DNA from: Agrocybe praecox
Lineage: Eukaryota; Basidiomycota; Agaricomycetes; Agaricales; Agrocybaceae
Reading direction: 5' to 3'
DNA length: 64,000 nucleotides
NCBI GenBank assembly: GCA_964017145.1
Contig: OZ024848.1
Coordinates: 2,120,501-2,184,500, forward strand
Within the stretch, counting starts at the first letter, position 1. Every line of letters begins with the position of its first letter. Below are positions 34,600 through 45,430 of the stretch, piece after piece. Position numbers and translations under genes: made by a program. The notes below the pieces were generated by a model, which saw only the letters and a program-made list of their open reading frames with translations, was not told where the DNA came from and did no database searches.

Positions 34600-35993
34600 C
34601 ATTATTCCATGACTGTCAGACCGACATACGCTCTCAGGCTCTTGTGTATCATGCCAACATCGACTTCTCTCTCTTACTTCCTTATGGGCTTTGGCATTGC
34701 TACGGTGGGCTCCCACTTACATCTATATATGGCTTACGAAGGTCTTTTATCTCTCGTCTATTCGCCACCGTTTTCTTGGAATTCTCTCGATCTTTCATTG
34801 TGTGTTACCGGTGGTTGTATCACAAACATGTTTTCTTCTTTCTCTTGTTGTATCTTCTCTCTCTCTATCAATGTCTTGCTTGTTTTTGTTTCCTGTTTCT
34901 ATATTGTCTCGACATTCGGTTTTCAAACTAGGCTCGTGGCATCACTTCTGTAGTGCTATTTCTCGTTACCTCCCTCCGTTCTTTAATACTCCACTCCCCT
35001 ACCCGCCCATCTCTTTACCTCCGATTACTGTAGTATCTACACTACACTGCTACTCTACCCTACCTTCTCGTGAACCAGCCTACATATCCTAGTTTACCTA
35101 TGGTTATGTTATACTTTTTTTGAGCCTTCTTATATCGTGCGCTCGTCATTTCTTTTGGTGTTCGTGTTCGCGTTGGTGTTTCGTCCATTGAATCCTATCT
35201 ACATGCACATGTACACGTACGGTCTCTACCTCGACCCCCCGTGTCTATCCTCTTTTAACGCACCAAACTCAGCGATATAAATACCTACAGTTTATACTAT
35301 TCCTTTTTTGCGTATCCTCCTCTTTCTTCTCCTTTATGCGGTTTGGCATTTCTATTTTGCTTTCCGTTGAGTAAACAACTCTCCGTCCCTCGTTCCCTCG
35401 TTCCCTTCCGCCCTTTCCTCCTTACATTCCTTCCTTTGAACCCACGGTGCCCCCTTACCTTCATCCTTTCCTTCCTCCCTCCTCGTTTTTTCGACCCGTT
35501 CATCCTTATCTTCATTCCAACCCATCCATCCTTCTATACACACATATAACAAATATACTATAAGTACAGTTTGAACGAGATTTGAGTAAACATGTGCGTG
35601 TGTTCGGGGACTTGCGGCGCCGCTGATGCGTGCCGCGAAATAACCTGGCTTGGTAGATTTTGGTGAAATATTGTGTGTGGTGTGCATGCTGCAGATGGAA
35701 AAGAAAACATGTTATCATTGGTGTAACCTACACATAAAATCATACTTTCTTTTGTTTGGTCATGGGTTTCAATGTGTATATGGGAAAAGATTGGTTTTTA
35801 TTAACATTGTTTTACAAAGCATGTCAAGAGCAGTATATAGCTAGGGTCCTTTTTTGGATGTTTTTCTTGGTGGTAGTACATTCAGAAAATTGAGATGGAA
35901 AATGTTTGAGATTACAGAAATTTATTGGACCTGTTGAGGAGTTGATTTGCTTGTGCTTTTTCATTTTTCATTTTTCATTTTTGTTTGATGTCT
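34600..35993. other. T/C-rich noncoding stretch, no gene supported
   Basis: Strongly pyrimidine-rich on plus, with long but low-complexity hydrophobic frames (for example 34609-34953) that look compositional. A TTTTTCA triplet repeat lies near 35960-35983, just beyond the end of G-domain gene copy 2. Confidence 0.45.
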
Positions 35994-38900
35994 TCAGTAG
36001 GTCTGTGTTGATTGTTCAGCAGCATGAATAGCCTTGGCTGCTTTGATTTCCTCTTCAAGCTTTTCCACAGCTGTGTGAAATATAGTACTATGTGAGTAAT
36101 TAGTTACATAGACAAGTATAAAAGGGACATACAAAGACGATTTGCTAATATTATAGTCCAAAGAGTGTCAATCAACAACTGATGACCAGTGGTTGACTGG
36201 CCATTTTGAGCTAGTAAAGTCTTAAATATATGAGTCAATCTAGATAGCAAGGTGAAAACATACAATTTTGGTCAAACAAGTGCACCAGCTTATGAACTGC
36301 CATCTTTCCCTTGAATTTTAGTGCCTCCACTTCTGTTTAAATTGATTTATGTAGAAAAATGTTTTCCACAATTTTAAAGCTTACTATTGTGTGATGCCAA
36401 TGCAACTGATATGGCATTCAAAACTTGTGAATGAGATAATGCTTGATAAAGCTTCAAAGTCTCTGAAAAGTAAATTTTGAATGGGACCTTAGAGTATGTA
36501 TTGAACAATAAAAAACATGTTCAGAACATATTATCAAACCTAAAGAAATATATTATAAATATGTTGACCATAAAGTAAAATAAAAACAAACATATAACAG
36601 AGCACAATAATGTTTGAATTTTGGATTCGAGCAATCCATTAAACTAAATTTAAAAAATTAAAAGTAATAATGTATAAAATTATATCAATAAATTATTACC
36701 ATTTGTTCAATGTTAGACATTATTGTAGAAATCATTGTTTGCTAAACAGTTGAAGCAATCTGAATTAATCACATTTAAGTAACATAAAGAATAGTTTTAC
36801 TTACAGGCTATATAAAAAATTGACAAACAAAATAAGCCAAAGAACAAAGGCAGAGAGGAGTAAAGTCTACACACAATCTATGAAACAAAACATGATACAA
36901 GATAAATAAGCCAAAGAACAGAGACAAAGAAAAACAAATTGTATGCACATCCTAAAAAACAAAGCAAAACACCAAAGAAATAAGTTAAAGAACAAAGACG
37001 GAAAAGAATAAACTGTACTCACATGCTATGAAACAAGGTAAAAGACAGAAGGAATAAGCCAAAGAACAAAGACAGAGAAAGATAAATTCAACACACATCC
37101 TATAAAACAAAGAGAAACACAGAAGAAATCAGCCAAAGAACAAAAACAGAAAATAATGAATTGTATGCACCACCTATGAAACAAAGAGAAACATTGAAAA
37201 ATAAGCCAAAGAACAAAGATAGAGAAGAGTAAAGTTTACACACAATCTATGAAACAAAAATATAACACAAGAAAAATAAGCCACAAAACAAAGGCAGAGA
37301 AGAATGAATTGTATGCACCACCTATGAAACAAAGAGTAACATAGAGAAATAAGCCACAGAACAAAGACAAAGAAGAATAAATTTAATGCACATCCTATAA
37401 AACAAAAAGAAACACGAAAGAAATAAGCTAAAAAGAAAAAAGTACAGAGAAGAATGAATTCTACGCACACCCTATAAAACAAAGAGAAACACAGAAGAAA
37501 TAAGCTAAAGAACAAAAGCAGAAAAAAATAATTGTATGCACCACCTATAAAACAAAGAGAAACAGAAGAAATGAGCCAAAGAACAAAGACAATGAAGAAT
37601 GAATTTTATGCACCACCTATAAAACAAAGAGAAACATAGAAGAAATAAGCCAAAGAACAAAGATAGAGAAGAATAAATTCAACACACATCCTATGAAATA
37701 AAGAAAGACACAGAATAAATAAGCCAAAAAACAAAGACAGAGAAGAATGAATTCTATGCACATCCTATATATATAAAAGAGAAACATAGAAGAAATTAGT
37801 CAAAGAACAAAGACAGAGAAGAGTAAAATTTACACACGATCTATGAAACAAAACATAATACAAGAAAAATAAGCCACAGAACAAAGGCAGAGAAGAATGA
37901 AGTGTATGCACATCCTATAAAACAAAGAGAAATAAGGCAAAGAACAAAGACAGAGAAGAGTAAAGTTTACACACAATCTATAAAACAAAACATAACACAA
38001 GAGAAATAAGCCACAGAAACAAAGGCAGAGAAGAATAAATTGTATGTACATCCTATAAAACAAAGAGAAACACAGAGAAATGAGTCAAAGAACAAACACA
38101 AAAAAGAATAAATTCTACACACGCCCTATGAAACAAAGCAAAACACAAAGGAATAAGCCACTGAACAAAGGCAAAGAAAATGAATTGTATGTACCACCTA
38201 TGAAACAAAGAGAAACACAGAAGAAATAAGATAAAGAACAAAAACAGAGAAGAATGAATTGTATGCACATGCTGTAAGCAAAGCAAAACACAGAAAAAAT
38301 AAGCCATAGAACAAAGGCAGAGAAGAATGAATTGTACAAACAGTCTATTAAAGATAGAAGAAAAATCAGTGACTCAAAAGAACTATAAATATATTATAGA
38401 ACAGAAACTTACTTTCCAAAATTGCTAAAAATATTCAAGTAATGAATTATTTTGTAGCAAAAACATTGAATGAAGGATATACCCAGGTATAAGGAAAACA
38501 TTCTATTATTTCTTGAAAAGGTATGCTTCCCTTACTTGATAACAGTGGTACAAGATAGCTTTCAAATATTATTTCAGTAACTCAGTCTAGAGATTTTCTA
38601 CCTTCAAATCAATACCTGTCAAATGCCTTTTTCATGCACAACTCCATATTTGCTTGCTGTGTTAAGACCAACAGGTGACATAAATTCTCATCACCAAGAG
38701 AATTCAAGGTTTTGTGTATAAGAACATCACAGTTGATGCTCTCTGGCTTAATTTCTACCAAATAAAGCAGTCAGCCAGATTCAAATAATTATATAGTTTG
38801 ATTGATTTCACATTACCTCCAAGATACACTGCTGCTGATGGTGGATACTTTAATTTCTGCAATTCCAACCATGCACCTTTTTCCACCTGCTTGATGGCAG

Positions 38901-39563
38901 AAGCCCGAAGCTGTCCAGCTGGTTTATCCTTATCTTTTCGCATTCAGAGAAAAATTGCTTCTCTGCATGTGTTATAGGCCTTGGATTATCAACTGCAATA
39001 CAATACCTAGAGTTGATAATGTTAAGGCGATATCCCTTCGAAATAATCAAAACACGGTACCATATGGCATGCAATTGGTCATCCAGTCCCCGCTCGTGCG
39101 AACGCCCATTGATAAAATCCTGTACTATTTTTAGCTCGTCAACCCCACCACTCTCGAATCCGCGAGAGTCATGAAACACGAATCCTTGGTTGCTTTCGAA
39201 GACCATCTCGTCGTTGATGTCATGTATACCTCGCTGAGGTGTTAAATGAGCACAAATCTAAATCTACGCCGGCAGACACAAAAACCTGACCTCAGTCATG
39301 GGCTTGAGTATATGATTTTCGGGCGTCATCTAAAGCAAGGCACTAAAGAATCTAACACATGGAGAAGTATGATATATGCTCACTTGTTTCCCCTTTTTAT
39401 TTATTACAATTGGCTTCTCACTGGTGCCACAGACTCTCTGGAGGACAGTTGTTTTTCCCGAGTTGCGTCGGCCTATAATGAGAACACGGAAGCGGCCAAA
39501 CTTGTTGCGAATTTGCTGGTAGCGTCGAGGAGATATTACAGTGCTTTGCGCTGACGCAGACAT
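35994..39563 (-). pseudogene. G-domain (P-loop GTPase-like) gene, copy 2, broken
   Basis: Paralogue of the gene at 13324-17335 in inverted orientation. The start (MSASAQSTVISPRRYQQIRN), G1 (IIGRRNSGKTTVL), G3 (VFHDSRGFESGG) and the later exons (MKKAFDR; a 42-nt exon QTMISTIMSNIEQM; VLNAISVALASHN; ending VEKLEEEIKAAKAIHAAEQ) correspond one to one with copy 1. Compared with copy 1, about 115-120 bp are missing near 38943: FFSEC runs straight into the region of KDKDKPAGQLRAS in a different frame, removing an intron and the strand with the G4-like motif. The coding frame is lost there unless unusual splicing occurs. The upstream 200 bp also resemble copy 1 (GTCACTGAGGTGTTAC). A matching minisatellite fills the corresponding intron. 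Confidence 0.8.
36830..38350 (-). repeat. Intronic minisatellite, about 21 units of 72-76 bp
   Basis: Tandem array in the large intron of G-domain copy 2. On plus, units are marked by CCAAAGAACAAAG (for example 37060, 37132, 37204, 37278, 37353), a period of about 74 bp. On the transcribed sense (minus) strand each unit reads GGCTTATTTCTTCTGTG, TTTCTCTTTGTTTTATAGG, TGTATACAATTCATTCTTC and TCTGTCTTTGTTCTTT. This aligns along its whole length with the unit of the array at 14.7-16.4 kb (CTTATTTCTCCTGTCTGC, then TAATAG, then ATTCATTCTCCTCTGTG). The sense-strand pyrimidine bias is the same in both. Confidence 0.93.
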
Positions 39564-40079
39564 TGTGTACAAAATACTTTGTATCGAGCAACAAGTGTGA
39601 AAGACGTAAGGATTAAAGGACTGATCAAGGCGATGAACAGGAGTAACATCCAAGTAACACCTCAGTGACAGTGACCTTCACCTCTCGGAACCCCGGCAGC
39701 ATTATCCCGAAGCGCGTTCGCGGTTCTCATTCCACCAACCGACGATATAACACGTCGATACACAATATCTGGGACTGTACTACATTACCCGCCATGCCCT
39801 ATAGAAGATTCCACAAGTTAATAAGCGGGTCAGATCAGATCTACCTGGACGACTCGGAATATCCTAGTTGACTCACGCAAGCAAGCCCCATTGCCAACAT
39901 CTTCCGCATGTTTAGACGTGAGAAGGTGGAAGGAACGTTCATGGGCGATTTTCTGCGTGAACATGAAAGGTATATAAATATGGGGTATTGAATTCTTGAG
40001 TTGACTTGGATTCTTTTACACTACCTCAGTCGCTGACATCCGCTGAAGGACCAAGCTACCTTCCATCTATTCCGGTGCT

Positions 40080-40900
40080 TGCTGTCTCTACCAACAAACT
40101 TGGAACCATCATGTAGATTTCGAGCGGCGCTCTTGAGGATGCCTTCGAGGGTACAAGCGATTATTTGGAAGAAAGGGGTCTGTTATTGGCGTGGCAAGAG
40201 ACTATGGGGGCCGGTGGAGCGAATTGCTCGACCTTATTCAAGTACCGAACATGCAAATTCTCGTTATCAACGGTTCCCAAACAGTTGTCGCAGGTTACGG
40301 ATCTGTTGGTGCCCTAACTATACGACTCGCCATATTTTAGCCTTCGACTTTTTTGTCCCTGAAGAGCTTTGATCAAATGGGTACCAGCAATGCGACGAAT
40401 CCAGAGCGCACTCCTCTTGTTTGACATCCAGCTACCCCAGCGGGAAGGTTATCTTTGGTCGTTATTCTTGCTACTACCATCGGAAGACTCCATCACTCCA
40501 CAACGTCTCTCACGCTAAATTCTTGCTCATACGATGGAAGATGTATGCTTAATAGGCTAAGCCCTGTTCAGTTGTGTCAACGCATGAATCCAGGTATGCC
40601 AGGGTGAAAACCTGCCTTGATTATGCCTGGGTGTTGTTACCGAGTTGAATTCTATTCGTCGCCCTCCGAGTCCCATACTTGTCCAACGCATACAGGATTG
40701 CCTACCACGACCACCGATTACAACGAGAAATTTGATCTCGAGGGAGATCTGCCCATCGTGATCACTTCCGTCAATAGTAAGCCGTGCTTTTTACCAACTT
40801 GATTCAGGCTTATCAGGAGAAAATTACTAGCTAACATTATGGATCTTGGTTCTCGACCACGATGTGGCAGTGCAACCTGCCCCAGTCCGATTAGATTAGA
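40080..40900 (+). pseudogene. Glyoxal oxidase-type relic B (kelch end and DUF1929)
   Basis: Decayed copper radical oxidase on plus, upstream of and divergent from G-domain copy 2. Near 40216-40340 it reads LLDLIQVPNMQILVINGSQT and VVAGYGSV, matching the LPNGQILIxNGAQTGxAGYG stretch of glyoxal oxidases. Many stops and frame changes follow. Near 40632-40775, YRVEFYSSP and TTDYNEKFDLEGDLP match the beginning of DUF1929, then come a recognisable intron (AGTAAGCC) and ATGGATCTTGGTTCTCG, the remains of MDLGFS. It cannot encode a functional enzyme. It is about 70% similar by eye to relic A in the shared part. Confidence 0.65.
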
Positions 40901-42883
40901 TCATACCATGCAGATATGTGACCGACGCGTACATAGCCTAATACATAATCCTTTGCCCACTACTGCCATCGTGCGAGGCTGCTCGACGCGCTTCCGAGCC
41001 CAGCTACGCCTCTAGCAGCATTCTGGACTGCTCCAACGACTCTGTACATTCGGACCAGCAAGGTCGTATCGAGTTTATGAACAGATAGATGAACTCTCAC
41101 CATCTCTGGGCCGGCGTCTGCAAGTCATTATCCCTTGGCTCCTGCATCTGCCATCGTTTTCGTCGTGATGCATTCTGTTGTTTCCAGAAGATGTGAAAGG
41201 AGCGCGCCTTGAAGGAGCTGGCCGCAAGCCGAAGAGATGGTTTTAACAACAAGGATTATAATGATGAAAAATCTAGATCCAAGCTACCTTCTGTTGCTGA
41301 AGGTGTAGTCTCGTAGCGCAAGTTAATGAAGATTTGAAATGCGCTGTGTTACAGCATGTACGCAGATCACCTGGTCACGTTCCCGTACCTAGGTAAACCC
41401 AACGTTGAACACAGAGACTTTCATGTTTTTCGCTGCGCCTTCTTTTCAACCCAACTTTTCGCTAGTTCTTGCATGATTTACAATGGAACGTCAACCATGT
41501 GTCATTGAACAGACGTTGAGGTACCCTAAGAGAGAAGGTGTGTCAAGATTTACTGATTCTGGATTGGGTCGTTCATTCTTCCACAGACGTTGCTTAACAC
41601 TTACCTTATTCGAACCTGCAAGTACACGAGAAGTCGGGCCCGCAAGAAGAATGCATACTTGCAATATGGATCACGAAAGGCCGGGGATGGATGTTCTGTG
41701 TACCAAGAGGAAGGAAGAGTGCCCGACGCAAGGATAGATGATGAGTTGATCCTGGTAGCCACCTCCTGGACGAGGCGAGGTGATAGACGACACCGGCAGT
41801 TGTCGAGAGTAGACAATGAAATATGGACAGGGCACGCGAATGAAGTCGTATTCGAGTGTGCCATAATATTTAGGCGTGCCGAGAGGCAGACCAAGGATTC
41901 ATGGTTGTTATGGGTGCTAAAACTATGTGGTAAGTACCCTACATCTCTTATCCAACACAGAAAGCTACTTATCCAGCTTTTAGTACGTACCCATTACCAT
42001 GAAATAATTTATTTGTACACCAGAATTATCACGTTCGTTCTATCCTGCCTTGTATCGTCTCCGGGGGGCATCACTGCGCGCAGAGGGAGAGGTCGATGTT
42101 CAAAAGCAAGCCTTACTCATATCGACCAGCACAGGCTGCGAGGCGCTGTAAAAAAAACTGCGCAAGACACCTTCCGAGGTGGCGATGGCTCGTGAGCCCT
42201 TCAGATCGAGTACAAAGGTCTTACGAGCGTAAACGGAGGCTGCGCGAGACAGGTAAGTAAATGTTTTTATCTCGAGCAGTGTAAGTAAGTGACTCACGCA
42301 TCTTCTCACCAGACTCTCGGACACTGCACGTTGACAATCTCCTATACCAGACACAGATCTGTCGCTTTCATGCACATGCTTCATGTCTCAAGATCGGAAT
42401 AGTATCACATCTTCTCGACTAACCCGTGTCGTATATCGTGATTTTGTCCAGTCTTCGAGAGGCGTGTTAATCAACGATGAATCGATATGGACTTGGGAGG
42501 ACTTTGCATGCTGTACTCACAAGCAGAGTGCTTAACATGAGGGAGACCGTTAAGCTACAAGACCAGAGCCTTTCAGACCTCCCGACCCAGTGGCGGAACG
42601 ACGTTCATTTTGCTGCCTCTGCAGCGCTTGCGAGAAATAGACTGGACGATGATGACGATCTTCGTATGCACAATTTGACGAAAACCACGTCCATCAGCTC
42701 AGGCCAAATACCATATTAGAATCATAGAATAGAATATCCATCGTTTAACAGTCTTTACCTTTACATTACACAAGATACAAATAACACTATTTAACCTTGT
42801 TTAGACAGAGGGCTTGTCGTTCGTTAACATTTACCATTTGTGGCTACCAACAGCCTCCGATAAAATTCGATGCGTTCCAATTT
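40901..42883. other. Gene-poor stretch, no gene supported
   Basis: The longest frames (plus 41590-42195, minus 41601-41894, plus 42477-42719) have no recognised motif and overlap one another. They may include relic sequence, but I cannot assign any. Confidence 0.4.
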
Positions 42884-45187
42884 TCAAAGAATTCCACGAT
42901 CCGCCTTATCTTCCTCAAAAGTTTTCTGAACCTACAACACGGAAGAAATTTAACGACGGCAAAAATGCAATGAATGCTAAATGACTGGCCTGCTCAAAGA
43001 ACGGGTCATCGTTAAGAACGCGGACACCAGTGGCTGCAAGAGCCTTGGAAACATCAAGGCATGCTTGATGAGCTTCTATGGTGGCGGCTGCTCTCGTAAA
43101 TTTAACGGTGTGGTTGCCACCGTCCTTGATAGTTGGAATGGCTGATGAAAGTAGGGTCAGACTGCATCAGCCAATACCTATTCCGCAAGTTCTCACCAAA
43201 ACCTGGGTGGAGAGCTGGCATAGCTGTAGAGTGGCAGTTGCGTCAGAAAAACAAGATGCCGCAAAATACGTTTTGTTAGATAGGGTAAAACGGACCATAT
43301 GTGATATTTCCCTGATAGCCAATAAGATTTAGCATAAAGAAATGAAGACAAAAGAAATCTACTTGCGAAATCCGTTGATGCGCTCTTGATACCCCAGTCA
43401 TAATCAATAGCCCCGTACTTGTTCAACACGATGTTGGCCACTTCCGCCCCTATGTTAAAAGCTCGCATAAATTATAATTAAACCTTGGATGAGTAAATAT
43501 TACCAAGAGCCTTATTCTGACGAAGGTCATAAGTGGAAGAACCAGGTTCTTTGGTGATCGTAACTTCACATCCAGTTGCCAATGCTGCAGCACTGAGATG
43601 GTAACATGAGTATATGCGATGCCAGGAAAAGAAGCCCCACTCACTGGAAACATGGCAGAACTCTTGTCACAGTTTCTTCCATTTCCGCACGGGTTGGTGC
43701 CCTGACATAACACCTACAGCGAGTTTAATCCAACCAATCCAACCAAGCAAATGGCTCATTGCTTACAAGAATTTGGCGTAGTCAGGGATGACTAGGAGAA
43801 ATTAGTATTTCCAGAGTTAAACTTTGACCATGATCCATACTGTTTGGTGCCCAATCTTTCCCCTCGAAGATACCATGAACTCGATGTGTTGGTTTCAATT
43901 GTTGACGAAGGGCAGAAATATTGTTGTAGCCCAAGACGGCAGCATCCAAAGCATTTTTGCCTTCCCAAGGTGAAAGGGCAGCATGTGCACTGTTTGTTCG
44001 TGAGCGAACTAAAAGCTAGGTCAAGAATAAGGCCAACACACGTATGTCCTTTGTATTCCACGATAAGACGCTGCAAGGCAAGGCAGCTGCTCAGGCTCAC
44101 GGACCCAATAGGTCCTGGGGCAGGATGACACCTATAGAGTGTTAGAACCGTCGAAGAATATTGAGGTAATCTTAGCCTTACATTAGACAAGCATCGATGC
44201 CATCGTATCCTCCTTTTTCTTGTAGGATGATTTTTCCAGAGCCGCCTTCTTCCGCTGCCATAGAAGTTCAGCATATGATTCCAAATTAACATCAAAATAG
44301 AAAAATCCTACCAGGGGTACCCAGGAGAACGACTTTTCCAGGGATGTCGTGCTTTTCAAGAGCCGCCTTGATAGCACACGCAACGGCCACACCTTGCAGT
44401 TACATATATAATCAGCACCTTAATGGATGACACGACCCCGGGAGCCCTTTGAGTTTCTTGCCCACGAAAACACCGAATTGGCCAACATGATGCACCCAAA
44501 TCCGCAAAACGTGGACAAAGATTTGGTACGATTCGGAATGAGGCATCGAATCTCCTCAGATCGCAAAATGAAGAGCAAGAAATTCCAAGGGTCTCCTTGG
44601 TCGTAAGATGCCTATCGAGGCGCATACCTGAGATACCAATCAAATTATGTCCACAACCATGTCCAATGCCTCTCAAAGCATCCATCTAAAGGCGCAATGT
44701 CATTTATATGGTAATATCGGAAACGGACTGACGCATTTACCTCAGAGTTGACCCCAATGGTTCGCCCTCCAGATCCATGAGAAGACGTAGCCCTCCATGC
44801 AGTGTCCAGAAGGAAGTGTTTCTCAACTTGCCATCCGTGTTTCTCCATGAACGCAGTATATGCGTCGTGTGCATAACTACCAGATGCTCAGCACGCTTCT
44901 CATTTCAAAACATGATAGCTTACTGTTCTTCATAAGCCAGTTCAGGATGAGCTGAGAGAGGTTCAATATTGTAAACAAGGTATAAGTAAACGAAATATAC
45001 CATGGATATCCAAACTCAACGCTCTCAGTTCAGTATCCATCTCTGCGATCTTGGCTTCGATCGTTTCGAGAACATCTGGTCGATAGATGCTGGTCGAATT
45101 AGGCTTGGATGGAGTTGCCTGTGCTTTGTCGTCCGGGTGCCATACTTTGGCATTGGATTGGGAGGTGCTGGTTTCGTGGATGCACAT
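42884..45187 (-). CDS. Peptidase M20 family amidohydrolase (PM20D2/ACY1L2-like)
   Basis: Cytosolic metallo-amidohydrolase of the M20 family, cleaving an amide or dipeptide-like substrate; the close animal relative PM20D2 hydrolyses unusual dipeptides. It starts at 45187 (MCIHETSTSQSNAKVW). AHPELAYEEHYAHDAY is followed by the metal ligand regions VNSE-MDALRGIGHGCGHN (split by an intron), TPAEEGGSGK and CHPAPGPIGS. Then come YKGHTAHAALSPWEGKNALD, the dimerisation domain, KFLCYVRAPTRAEMEETVTR and MPALHPGFG. The C-terminal exon (AHQACLDVSKALAATGVRV) reaches FFEQ, and the best continuation VQKTFEEDKADRGIL, stop at 42884, would need a non-GT donor (GC or other). About ten short introns are present. 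The start could lie slightly downstream. Confidence 0.88.
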
Positions 45188-45430
45188 AGTATTGTGTTAT
45201 ACTTTATATTTTTGAGGCTAGAGTTTACTGAATCGCGGAATCGGATGATATCTCGGATAAGAATTTCGTTCAGTATGATTGAGTCTGTGAGAAAACAGCC
45301 GCATTTGAATTTGAAATAACATTGGAGATGATGAGTGAGAGGAGAAACCTGTGACGCGCCGCAGGGCATACCTGGCCTTAACTTGGTACATTCATTGTCA
45401 TCAACAACAAAACGAGTCTTTGACGACATC

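Noticed and set aside
34609..35092. Hydrophobic plus frames in the T/C-rich region
   Set aside because: Low-complexity pyrimidine sequence yields Phe/Leu/Ser in every frame; no start context, splice sites or family.
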